A stretch of DNA of 27,369 nt, from assembly GCA_032358255.1 (NCBI GenBank), contig JAULBX010028670.1:1-27369 (forward strand), written 5' to 3'. Of this stretch, positions 9,203 to 19,810 are shown piece after piece (within the stretch, counting starts at the first letter, position 1; every line of letters begins with the position of its first letter). The stretch comes from Heterotrichella gracilis. Taxonomy: Eukaryota > Sar > Xanthophyceae > Tribonematales > Xanthonemataceae. The notes beneath the pieces are model-generated. The model worked only from the letters and a program-made list of their open reading frames with translations. It ran no database searches and was not told the origin of the DNA. A program made the translations under genes and the position numbers.

Positions 9203-11541
9203 ATGCTGTCACGGGTGCTCTCAGGAGCAGCAGCGGCATGCAGCCCCACAGCCCACACATCTACAGCACGCCAACTAGCAACCTGCTGGTCCAAATCAGC
9301 CAACCAAGCTCCCCTGCCCAACCTTATACTTCCCTACCTCCCGAAAAGTGCCTCTATCGGCCCAACCACCACCGGCTCAACACCCCATTGGCACCCACAT
9401 CTACACCACACACACCCAAGCGCTGCCACATGCAGCATTTCCAGCGCCAGGACATACAGCACCGACGCCAACGTGGCACCAGCAAGCCACGTGGCAGCTC
9501 AAAACACAGCATCAGGCAGCGGCAGAGGGGGTGGTGGGGGTGGCAGGAGTGGGGTATTGCTGCTCCTCCCGGCAGCGGTGGCCGCATTCCTAGGGGTATG
9601 GCAGGTGCAGCGCAGGCGCTGGAAGCTTGATATGCTGGAGGCAAGGGAGGGGAACCTCAAGGTGGGTCAGCATAACATAGGAGAATGGTGATAGGCAGGT
9701 AACATAGGAGAATGGGAATGGTCCACTTCTAGTCCTCGTGAGGGGTTCGGTTGGCGTGTTGGGTATGGCGGGTGAGGAGGTGGATGAAGGGTGTAATATT
9801 GTCGGCGGCGCGCACTTGTATACTTGCACCATGCATACTGTGCAACTATAAGTATGTGCCTGCTGGGCTGAGGAGGGTGGTAGTAATATAATGAGTGTGA
9901 ACCAGTTCCCCCGCCACCCTAAACCCTAAACCCTACACCCAACAATCTTGCTCTGCTTTGCAAACCTGTGCGCGTAGTACCCTAGCAAACACACAAAACC
10001 CTAGCAAACACACAAAACCCTACACGCATCAACCCCAATGCACCACGACTTCAACCCACCCGCCCTGCCCCAACATGCATAACCATAATGCACCACAACT
10101 GGAACAACAACTGAAACAACCCGCCCTCCCCTGCCCCACCAGGCAGAGCCAGTGGATGTGTTTGAACTGGGGAGCCATCCAGGGGAGTACACACGCGTAC
10201 ACGCAGAGGGGAAATACCTCCATGACCAAACCCTCCTGGTTGGACCCAGGTACGGTTTGGGTGCTTTTGGCAGATTCGTGGTCGTCTCGTCCTGTCCGGT
10301 TGTCAGGGTTTTGGGGGTAATGTGGGATTTCTATGTTTTGTTTACTATGCAGAAGATAGGGTGCATTTAGCACTTTGGGGGATTGGGAACCGCTCTGCCC
10401 AGCATTTTTTATCCCGCATCACAAAATCCATCAGCACAAATTATATAATAACCTGTTGTTTTGCGCAGGCCCCGGTCTGTCATGGGGGGCACTGAGAGCG
10501 GGTGGATCGTGATCACTCCCCTGCACAATGATGTCTGGCACCGCTCGATATTGGTCAACCGGGGGTGGGTGCCGGCAAAGTGGAAGGCGGATAAAGAGTA
10601 CAGGGAGAGTCTGCAACCCAGCGGCAAGGTGGGGACTGGCTCCATGAGTAAGAAGGCACACCAAATGCGATATTTCAATTGAGCTATTGACAGTCATGCG
10701 GGGCCATGTGGGATCTGCATAGCCCTCGGGCTGGTCACACCAATAGCCTGAAGGGCACTCACTTGCCATGTTGGACACACGCTGCACAAAGCTGCTGTTA
10801 CCTAGTACGGTACTAGGCCTGTAACTGAATCGGCATGGGCTTGCATCAACCTTCATACCTGAAACACCTCCATACAGTCACACCACCCCCACCCACAACA
10901 CACCACCAGCACCATGCAAAACCAGGCATCGCACCACTAATTCTGATCCCCAGCCCCCCCTCCCCTTATCCAGGTGAGCATACAAGGCATCGTCCGCAAT
11001 GGGGAGGACCCGGGGACTTGGGTGCCTGAGAACAGTCCCAGCAAGTCGCAGTGGTACTACATGAACGTGGGCCAGATGGCTGTGGCTGCGGGGGTGGCAC
11101 CAGACACCCCACTGGTGGAGGAGGTGACGCTGGGTGAGGCTGGGCCGCAGGTGGGTGACGGTGAATGAGGGGGGTGATGTCAGTGCGTTTGTTTTCTCAA
11201 ATAATGAGCTTTGTAATACAAAATTGGTGTATATCTTGAAAATATACAAGCGAGACCTTACAGAAATAGAATATTATTAAATTACTTTCTTTTTTGCTCT
11301 ATTCTTCACCCTGATTCATCCCGTGGCGCAGGCGGGTGTGGTGCCCACCAGCATGGATGTGCTTGCGCGCCGCACGCGCGCCCCGGCGCCCGAGGATGTC
11401 TTCCCGCTGCGCAAGGCGCTGCCCGAGTTCATGCGTTTCTCGGTCATGCCCTCGGACCACCTCAACTACGCGGCGACGTGGTTCACGCTCAGCGGTGCCA
11501 CGGCAGCGCTTGCGGTTAAGGCCATGCGGCGGCGGGGTTGA
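9203..11541 (+). CDS. SURF1: SURF1/Shy1 cytochrome c oxidase assembly factor
   Basis: Inner-membrane mitochondrial protein that helps build respiratory complex IV. Exons 9203-9661, 10143-10249, 10469-10628, 10974-11150, 11332-11541 join in phase to 370 residues with stop TGA at 11539. The N-terminal 115 residues are Ser/Thr/Ala/His-rich with a Gly stretch and look like a long mitochondrial presequence. The first membrane helix is at about 117-133 (GVLLLLPAAVAAFLGVWQ), followed by the family block QVQRRRWKLDMLE. The second exon gives GEYTRVHAEGKYLHD and LLVGPR. The third gives GWIVITPL and ILVNRGWVP, the hallmark SURF1 motif. The fourth ends QWYYMNVGQMA. The second membrane helix is at about 347-363 (HLNYAATWFTLS). 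Both helices flank the intermembrane-space domain as in the family. The start is the first ATG of the open frame. Confidence 0.95.
9917..9934 (+). repeat. Telomere-like CCCTAAA repeat in SURF1 intron 1
   Basis: Two full CCCTAAA units and a third CCCTA lie in the first SURF1 intron. Confidence 0.7.
9981..10142 (+). repeat. Short tandem repeats leading up to the SURF1 exon 2 acceptor
   Basis: A 19-base unit (cctagcaaacacacaaaac) occurs twice in a row at 9981-10018. It is followed by two diverged copies of a segment with aatgcaccac and acccgccct, near 10040-10075 and 10088-10130. The second copy forms the pyrimidine-rich run before the acceptor at 10142. Confidence 0.6.
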
Positions 11542-12275
11542 CGATGATGCGCGCCGGCAGAGCATGTGTTGTGGGATGGTGCGGGATGGGTGTATTGATT
11601 ACAATTTCCAGGGGTGCGTGATGGGTTGACAGGCGTACGGTATTGCCATGGGTCCCTGGTCCCGCAACATGGGTCAGGATGAAGTTTCGCCACGGCGGCG
11701 CTGGGGAAATCGGCGGGGGTGGCCATGCGGCGGATGGCGATAAACAATGCGGTGATGGCTATCCTGCTGGGGTGGCGGGATGATGTGCCAAGGGGTCTAC
11801 CACTTGGTCACATTATTGAATATTATAGGTGGGGCACTATCATGATAAACCCCTGAAAGTTTTTCTAGAATGCAGAGCGTTGCTGAAAAACCCACCGCAT
11901 TTTGTTAGATTCACAGGCACCTTTTAGACGGGGGTTCAGGTTGTAAAGGTGTGGCGCCAAATTGAGATATTAAAGCACACTGGGGTGCATTGTCACATAG
12001 CTTGGGCGCCCATTGGGATGCAGGCATGGGCTACCAGGGCGGGCCATGAGCCACCGCGCACACACACGGGGATGTGGGGTGGCGCGGGAGGGGGTCAAAC
12101 AGCATATGCGCGGGCATGACCCGTCCCACAATTGCAAGTTGTAAGTTGAACACAAAGTGGCATGTTTTGGGTGAAAGATAGCCTGATGAACCCAGAAAAT
12201 CCCAAAAGATGCGCAGGGAGCAAGAGGAAAGGCCCAGGAACGAACTTGGGTCAATGGAGGGGGTGCAAAAACAAC
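11542..12275. other. Intergenic region 3' of SURF1
   Basis: This holds the SURF1 3' UTR. TGTAA motifs, the usual algal polyadenylation signal, occur at 11942 and near 12138. No further gene is seen. The nearest gene is the - strand tRNA at the right end. Confidence 0.5.
12267..12271 (-). terminator. RNA polymerase III terminator of tRNA-Val
   Basis: A run of five T on the minus strand starts four bases after the 3' end of the tRNA, as expected for pol III termination. Confidence 0.75.
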
Positions 12276-12349
12276 TGTCTCATGCCGGGATCGAACCGGC
12301 GACCTTTCGCGTGTGAGGCGAACGTGATAACCAACTACACCAACGAGAC
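12276..12349 (-). tRNA. trnV-CAC: tRNA-Val (anticodon CAC)
   Basis: A 74-nt intronless tRNA on the minus strand. The acceptor stem GTCTCGT pairs with ATGAGAC, with one G-U pair, and the discriminator is A. The anticodon stem-loop TTCGC-CTCACAC-GCGAA carries CAC, which reads GTG valine codons. The T arm has GGTTCGATCCC, which is also the pol III B box. The A box TGGTGTAGTTGG is intact. CCA is not encoded, as normal for a nuclear tRNA. Confidence 0.95.
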
Positions 12350-13975
12350 TCGGATGGTTGCAAATCTATTTTCGAGCGGATATAGACCCGAAATGTTGCC
12401 ACAACGTTGCCAGAGGGTTGTACAAAGCCCCTTCTCATGCTCGCAGAACTGTCTCTGCGACTGCTTGCTTCCTTGCTAGTAACTACCGTCACCCACCCGA
12501 TATCTAACAAGTTTTCACTCGTACTCGGTGCACGCGTTGCTGCATCCTCCTTCCTCTTGACGAGCATGCACACACATAGCCCCACGTATGCATGCATTGT
12601 AGTATTTTCAACGAAGAATTCCAACCGCTGGCGAGCAAGCTGGACTGCAGTGCCCTCGGCAAGGTGCCACCAATTTGAACTGCTTCTGATATCATCACAG
12701 GTGAAGGGGCGCTGCTGCCCGCGAGTTCCCCTACTTAGGTGTGTGGGCTAGTGCACCCTGCACCCCGAATCTAGGCGCTGCCGCTGACTCGGCCAGCATA
12801 CCTCCAGTATAATAAACCGCATTGGGTTGTTTCCAGTCTCTATCTCAAGTTGTTGGAGTGCAATCAAGTGCGTGCGTATGCGTCCAGCTCCACATGTGTG
12901 ATCCATAGTACCCAGTACTTGCAAGCTGCAACCCTTTATTATGCGCTGCAACTAGCGCCATGAGCAAAGAGGTGGATGCTGCAGCTTGCCGTATGTTTGT
13001 CTTTTTGCACACGGCCAACACCATGGCGAAGTCCTGCTGCTGCGGCGCTTGCAGTTCAAGCTGACTCAGTGACTGTACACCTGGTAAGGGAACAGCGCCA
13101 GCTACTGTGGTTAATAACAGTGTCACTTGACAACCGTGTAGCTTAGTGCTAAGCGCGGTGTGCTTTGCGGTCTTCAGACTGTTGCGGGTTGCCAACTTGT
13201 GCAACGCTCTAAAGGTTGCCAGTTAAGTTCATGGTTCACAGTTCAACAACGAGTCGTTTTGCCAAGGGAACCGGTGCGCATGTAGTTGTCCCGCACTGCA
13301 AGCATGACATGACATGATGTGACATTGTGCCAACTGTACTGTCAGTAACACACAAATGCTTATCAGCAATTATCTAACAAATGGCGCAAACGCGTGTATT
13401 GGCGCTCGGCATGTAAATGGTTCACTTCTAGTCAGTGACTGTCCCTACATCTACACTACATAATAAATTGTATTCTAGCATGTCGTGGTCACTCCACTAT
13501 GTGCGCATCAATTCAATTTGTTGCTAAACTGCGCGTTGCTACCTTGTCCACTGGCCTGCCAAGGTGCACCTGTCTGAAAACAAGTGCCAGTCATTGTATG
13601 TGCTCATGTGTCTTGTCAACTTGCAGATATGTGGCACGTCCAGTCATTTTGAAGTCTAGTTTTGCAGTGCTACCAAACATCTTGCTATCATCAAACCTTT
13701 CAAGCTGTGCTATTACTTTTACTACCCACTACCCTACAGCAACAAAGAGGTATCTCTACCACTACGCTATCCTAGGAGCTACCCTATTCATGAATCAGGG
13801 CTATACTGTTTGTGGCAACCTACCTAACAAATAAAGCTCTTCATTTCTAAGCGATTCAATTCATATGTTTCCTGGCTCAATTGCCCCATAATTAGCCGGC
13901 GGGTTCCACCTGCCACGTGCTGCACCTATCTGCACCCACTGCCATCGCCCATTCCTTCTTGCTTCTCGCATACAT
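12350..13975. other. Long region without a supported gene
   Basis: No family-level match was found on either strand. A - strand frame at about 13082-12935 follows an acceptor-like ttaccag and reads QSLSQLELQAPQQQDFAMVL, which has coding character, but no partner exons were found. A + strand frame at 13499-13834 is AT-rich with atypical codons and is probably chance. Short gacat repeats occur near 13304-13325. Confidence 0.4.
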
Positions 13976-14265
13976 TCCAATCCAGCACATGCAATTGTGG
14001 CACACGCATTTCAGTCCAGCGTTTGCATTGAGCCACAGCAGGTTCCTATCTGGCTAAATTGCTCCACCAGGCCCTGCCTTGCATCCACCTGAAGTTCACC
14101 CTGGCTTCTGGTTGACAATGTGCTGTTCTGTCCAACCCAGCGGTGTGCCTTTGTAGCATATGCTTCTCAGTCCAGCACGTGCAGCGAGCCACAGCAAGGC
14201 CACAGCTCCACCAGTACCTTGTCTGGGCTCTGCCTTGCATCCACCTGAATGGCAACCTGGCTCCC
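13976..14265 (-). repeat. Tandem duplication of the 3' coding end of the unnamed - strand gene
   Basis: The coding end at 14265-14167 (reading IQVDARQSPDK ... CCGSLHVLD, stop) has a copy 156 bases downstream at about 14110-14011. The copy stays open in the matching frame (LQVDARQGLVE ... CCGSMQTLD) and ends at the equivalent TGA. Both share ctgccttgcatccacctgaa on the + strand (14074 and 14231). A third, shorter remnant (ccagcacatgcaattgtggc) lies at about 13980. Confidence 0.85.
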
Positions 14266-16770
14266 GGCCGTGCTGCTACCGCTCTTTCCAAGCAGGCTGC
14301 GACGCACTGTGCTGGGGCTGGAGCCTGCGCTCCCTGGCTGACCATCCTTGTGTTTTGTCCCAAGCTTGCCAAGCAGCTGGGAGAGCTTTGTTGCCGCGTG
14401 GCGGCTGCGCCTTCCTGGGGTGCTCATGGGGGTGCGCTCCATTGGCGACTGGGGTGAAGGAGGTGTCAGCGGGGGCTCGATGGCGCATGAGGCCAAGCGC
14501 TGCAGAGGCAGCTGCACGCCCCTGGTGCCAGCTGTTGCTATCAGCTCGGTGGTGTGATGGTCCTCCAAGGTGCCCTCGAAGCTGGCTTCCAGCCATGGTC
14601 CCTTGCGCTGGAGAGCTGGCAAGTGCGCTCCCAGTGGTGATATTGGTGATGGTGCCGGCGTTGTGGCCCTCCGGTGCATTGCAAACCCCTCGCAAGGGTC
14701 TTCGTGGAGGTACTGGAGCATGGGCGTGGAACCATATCTGGCAGCCAGGGGCTCTGGATGCACATCACAGGGGGTTTGGAAGGCCACCTCACTAGTGGCT
14801 GATGGTGTGCTGCTGTTTGAGCTGGGGGCGTCGTTGGTAGTGGATGTGATGGGGTGATTGCCGTGGCATATGGCAAGGCCTGAGGTGAGCTCCCGTGGGG
14901 TCAAGCATTGTGCTGTTGGGGTGCTGAACTCCTCATACTTGTTAGGGGAATGTGGCTCGTCATTACTCAGGTGCAGGCTGGTCATAAATAGTGGAATTCC
15001 CAGTCCTGGTGCTGCTGGTTGGCTGGTGGAAGGGTCCTGAGGGTCTGAGGTGGAGGTCCTGCGCACTGCCAGGATGCCGTCGCTGGTTGAGCCCTGCAGA
15101 ATACGAACACTCAAAGCAGTGTATACGTAATAGAACCATTGTGGTGCACCAATCATTGACCGGGTGATGAACACAATGGACATGCTTGACTCTTAGTAAG
15201 GGAGGGGGAACGCATGATAAAGGATAATAAAACACCAACTGAGTATGCTATGGCACACACAGCCTTCTTTATTTGACTGTGCTCACAGACAACGCATTGA
15301 TTGTGTCACTTGCCTGTTCCCTAGCAAGGGCGTTTGTTTTGCTCATCCACTTTGCGATCAAGTCAGAAACTTGCACCGCAGCAGGTTGCTGCCTGCCATT
15401 CCCTGGCAGGTCGGATGGTGCAAAGCTATCTCCAGGTGGCTTCTGTTGTACCATTTTGTTGCTGGCCATCGCATTGACTGTTGGAAGTGGCTGATCCCAA
15501 GGTAGCGCCCAGGACCCCTCCTGCGAGAGGCATGCAAGCATCTGATAGGCATTTCGAAACACGGTTCAATTACCAGTAATAGCAAGCAGGCCGAGCATGA
15601 AGAAATGTGTGAAAAGTCCCAAAGATTGCCTCGCAACTGGTATGCTGAACAAAGGATATGATAGAGTATCATACCTAGATATCGAAGCCGTCTTGAGGAA
15701 ACCAGAACTAATCCACCAATAACGCAACGGAAAGAGCCTAGCTACGTTGTTTAGTATGGCATGCATGCATTTGGACCAAAAGACATAATGAAGTGCAAAT
15801 TGCACACACTAGTAAACGAGGTTGCTGCAGTAGAGAATATCAAGTGGCTTGTGCAACGCATAGTCCATAAAGAGGAACACCTTTTGATTCAAAATAGAAG
15901 CCAGCAAAAAAGAGCTGCAGCAACCAAGTGGCAGACGTCCGAGACCCATGTGGTGAAATATTATGGGAATGGAAAATGTTACTGGGTGCCTTTCTTGGGC
16001 TGTTGGCAACAAGCCGTGGCTTTGATAAGTGTGATAGGAGATATTTTACCTCATCACATCGTACGCTGCACCTGTTAACCTGTCACTTTCAAGGCTTCCT
16101 ATTCGCTCACTGCCCCTACCATTCCAGCCCTGCCAAAACATACCTCCTCTTGTATTGCCTTCACAGCCTCGTAAACAACAAGTCAAGTGTATTTGACAAG
16201 GCTTTCTCGGCTAGTTCCACCATGCAGAGGTCCTTGCTGCGGGTGCTTTCCCAAGCAAAAAGGTTGTCATGGCTGGAGCCACAGGCGTGTGGAATGTGGG
16301 CAGCTTCCGGCCAGCAGCAGGTGCGTGAAACAGCGACGATTGTACGCAGAATCACAACCCCCGAGAAGGACATACTACTTTGGAATAACACACATACTCT
16401 GATATGCCATGTGCTTGCCCGTATGGAGCCCATGTACTGCATGCCATATATTGCATGCATACATGCATACATGCATGTGTGCTGCTGGGTGTTCCATACC
16501 ACACCACAGGTTCAACCCCGTCTCATCCACATGTGATACCATTACATCTCTATTGCTGCAGAGTTTTGATGCTTCTGCTCTTAAGAACAACCAGGCACAC
16601 TTGCTGCCGCCCAGAGCCCACTTTGCCACCATGCCGCCCAGATCCTTCAGCACAGCCTGTGAGCTGACCTTGAGAACGGTGCGGTGGATACCTTCTTGCC
16701 CGTTCAATTCATACTTTCCCTGGATGTGCCACAAGAGGTTGGTGCCTATGTCCGACAATGCTGCGGACAT
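14167..16770 (-). CDS. Unrecognised Ser/Pro/Thr-rich protein, multi-exon, model incomplete
   Basis: Well supported exons are 15520-15287 (EGSWALPWDQPLP ... SDLIAKWMSKTNALAREQA) and 15093-14167, which join in phase 0. The latter is a 308-residue low-complexity segment rich in Ser, Thr and Pro with possible basic patches (TPGRRSRHAATKLSQLLGKL) and stops at 14167. Upstream pieces are less certain. Segment 16770 to about 16546 reads LLWHIQGKYELNGQEG and GGSKCAWLFLRAEASKL from an ATG at 16770. Segment about 16322-16144 reads NLFAWESTRSKDLCMVELAE and ends in VYEAVKAIQEE before donor gtatgt at 16143, but an apparent one-base frame change near 16178 separates these two parts. I could not connect the exons between 16546 and 16322. 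I recognise no domain and propose no function. A disordered, possibly phosphorylated tail is an inference from composition. Confidence 0.55.
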
Positions 16771-17045
16771 ACTGCAGACATGGGCAACCTAACGCTGTGA
16801 AAGAACCCATAATTTATCTCCATCATCATCGCTTTCCGATTTTTTGATCCATATCAGAAAACCCACTGGTAACTCTATTGCCCAATGCCCTGTTGAGTGT
16901 GGTGGTGTCCGGGCTTGTCAGATCGCCATCGTGACTCCCCGGATAGTTCAGGCATGCGGGTCCCAGCATATTCACAGCACGGTGCCTTGGAGCTGTTGTG
17001 GCAAGCATGGGTCCGCACAAGCTCGTTGTTAATTGAATCTGTCGC
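16771..17045. promoter_or_regulatory. Probable shared divergent promoter interval
   Basis: About 275 bases separate the proposed - strand start at 16770 and the + strand start at 17046. No clear TATA box is seen. Both starts are tentative, so this is an inference from gene orientation. Confidence 0.3.
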
Positions 17046-18545
17046 ATGCGCCTGTGGATGGCCACAGGACTAAATGTGTCGCTGCATGCTCTGCAGGACA
17101 CAGACCGTGAGCCCAACCAAATCGACAAGGAGCTGATGGGTGCTGGTGAAGATGGGCCGGATGCAGTCCTGGATTTGATTGGCAGCAAGGGGGAAGCACT
17201 TGACGAGGGAAACATCACCACGGCGTATTCCGTGCTAGCAGACGCAGCCAAGAAAGTTCCCGAGGACAAGAGGGAGGAGCTGATCCACTCGCACAAAAAC
17301 TTCCAGCTGCTTGTAGGTGAGTACTGACTCAGATGATGGCGGTATGGCCTGTGTAGCTGTGCTGGCAGGGTGTCCACAAAGGAAAGTCTAGCATTGGGAA
17401 AAGTGACATTTACATTTGGACTTTGAACCACCTGTGCCCCCAACACTGTGCGCTCCCTTTCTTCGTTTCTTAACATGCTGAGATTGTTAACCAATTGGTT
17501 GCCAACCGGGTGCAGACATGGTCATCATGGGTTTGCGCCGGTACAGCGCCAAGCAGTTGATCACAATCATCCGTGCATGTGGGCAACTGGACTTCGAGGA
17601 TGATATGCTCAACGACCAGGTGAGGGTCCTGGAAGGATACTGCTATGGCTGGTTGGAAATCATAGGAAAAGCTCCCTGATTGCATGGGTGATTTTGACCA
17701 CCTTCTGCTGGGGGTACCACATGGCTTGATTGTGTGGATGGGTGCCTGTCAATGTTGCTTGCTCTGGGTTTGCTGTAGTCCTTTCAACCATTTCCATCCT
17801 GGTTTGCCAAAAGAGTCAAGAGTCTGGAGTTGAACTTGGTGCCTGCTGCTTGCTTGCAGGTTGGCAAGCGCTTGTTTGAGGTGGTCGCGGAGCTGGACGC
17901 AGATCAGCTAGCAGAGCTGGTGAGGATGCCACATGGCACAGGAGCATCACTGACCCATGCATCCTGCAATTCATCACTGTGCAATCATGAGCGTGCATGG
18001 ACCACAGCATATACCGTGCAATCCATGGACCAGTACACAAAAACTGCTGCATGATCCATCTTTGCTGCATGTGACCTGGCAAGCGCCGGCACAGCAATGT
18101 GTCAATATAAAGGCCGGCAGACACTGTACCGTAAATGCTTGCAGTCATGACTATTTTCAACAACAGATGCACTCTGAGCTGATCATTGCCTGCATGCGCT
18201 TCGCACGACCATGATCATGACCATGCGTGACTATGTAGCCATGCATCTTCAATTTGCAAGCTAGCTACATCCGTACCCACATAATATTTTTTATTATATA
18301 TTTACCGTAATTTACGTAGTTTTACATCTGTGCATCGATGCCTGTCCTCATCACTAGTGCCTGTGTGTGCGCAGGGTGCTGCCTATGCCTCCATCGGCTC
18401 AGCGCCCAGCGTGCTCCTGTTTGATGCCATCCGCCACCGCAGCGAGGAGGTTTCAGACAGCATGACGGACACGCAGCGCACCAGGCTACGGGATGCATTC
18501 CAGCAGCTGGGCTACCAGAAGGGGAAAGCGCTGGGGGACAACTAA
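17046..18545 (+). CDS. Small alpha-helical protein, function unknown
   Basis: Exons 17046-17316, 17516-17619, 17860-17919 and 18375-18545 join in phase to 201 residues, stop TAA at 18543. Visible segments: ITTAYSVLADAAKKVPEDKR, MVIMGLRRYSAKQLITIIRA, QVGKRLFEVVAELDADQLAE and DTQRTRLRDAFQQLGYQKG. The sequence is rich in Leu, Ala, Asp and Lys and predicts as a chain of amphipathic helices, reminiscent of helical-repeat organelle RNA-binding proteins (OPR or FASTK-like). I cannot assign it to a family. The ATG at 17046 is in frame with exon 1, but a CAG acceptor at 17096 means that an upstream first exon, perhaps a targeting peptide, is equally possible. The last three exons are the more secure part. 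Confidence 0.7.
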
Positions 18546-19810
18546 GCGCAGATATCCTGATTGGAGACTGCTGCAAGGCTATCCGTCAAAATAGTTGAGA
18601 CTTTGTCACACTGCCATGGCCTCAGTGGCCGCATGTTCATGAGGCCTCTTGGTTATCACCATTTGAGTGAGGCTTCTTAGAGTCTTGGTTGCTTGCAATT
18701 CCTTTGCGCAGAATTACAGCAGTACCGAGTTGTATAGCTTTGCCTACGTTTGGTTTGCTGAACTGAATAGCTGTTACATTGCAATGCGCATGCACATTCA
18801 ATTGGATGTGCACGGACTCGTGGATCTTAAGTCCTCAGAGTCTGGGCAGTACTGTATACTATTGTTACAATGCATTCTAGGACCGTATGACAACATAGTA
18901 CAGTGTACAAATAGCTACCCTAGGGGTTTCTATTATGTTTACTGGAAATGGTCTATCGGGTACTAGCTGAAAGGGTCTGACATCTGAGGACAACAAAATA
19001 TGCACTGATCCAGCAATGTCGACATGAACATATTATTAGTACGATTTGTAGGTATCTATTGTCAATGTGCTGTGTGTACTCGTGTTATTGATCATTATCA
19101 ATTGTGGCAGCACGTGCAGTGCTGCAGGGCATCTGTACCAGTAATTTGGATTGCCAAATATAACCTCCCCGCGATGAGGCTCAGGTTCAGGAGCAATACT
19201 CATCAATGATTGCGCATTGCGATAAATTACCATATGCATATCATGACTATAACTGAATTATAAATACTATAATGACATGCCATCCCAGCTAGTACAATTA
19301 CTGTAACTATCGACGAAGCATGTTCCAGACGTCGTACCACGTCAGCCATGCCAAGGAAACAATTGGAGCTGAGGCGCAGGCCCCTGCTCAAATTGTATTC
19401 TACCGTATTCTACAGACGTCTTATCCCACACCTGCTTAATGCCAAGGAATCATTTGCAGCTGAGGCTCAGCCCATAAACTGCTGAAATTGTATTCCACCA
19501 TAAGGTCCAGCGTCCTCACGCACTGTACCGTCACTGTGTGGCGATCCTCTCACTCATCATTCTGGCCTGGAGCCCATGCCACAAGCTACTGTGCAATTGG
19601 CTGTTCAATCTTGCCCTTGCGCCACCCCTTGCAGCTGCAACCCCTTGCCAATAGCTGCCACCTTCTCCACAGGTCCACAGGTGCGAGGCTGTTTGCTGAA
19701 ACAACAACAATTTGGCCCTTATGGTGTACTGGGCGAGGCGCCTGGCTGGTTGTGGGGATGCTGGTAATCGCCACCGGTGCCACCTGGTGATAGCCAAACT
19801 TTCTGGTAGC
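18546..19810. other. Intergenic region between convergent genes
   Basis: This holds the 3' ends of the helical-protein gene (+) and the bestrophin gene (-). No exon is supported. It contains an imperfect tandem repeat at 19348-19499, and AT-rich sequence near 18280-18315. Confidence 0.45.
19348..19499 (+). repeat. Imperfect 57-61 base direct repeat
   Basis: Unit 1 (19348-19404) and unit 2 (19439-19499) both begin with atgccaaggaa, share gcagctgaggc-like sequence in the middle and end with aaattgtattc(t/c)acc. They are separated by about 34 bases. Confidence 0.7.

Noticed and set aside
16441..16480. tgcatgcat runs as a regulatory element
   Set aside because: Similar simple runs occur at many places in the window and show no consistent position relative to genes.
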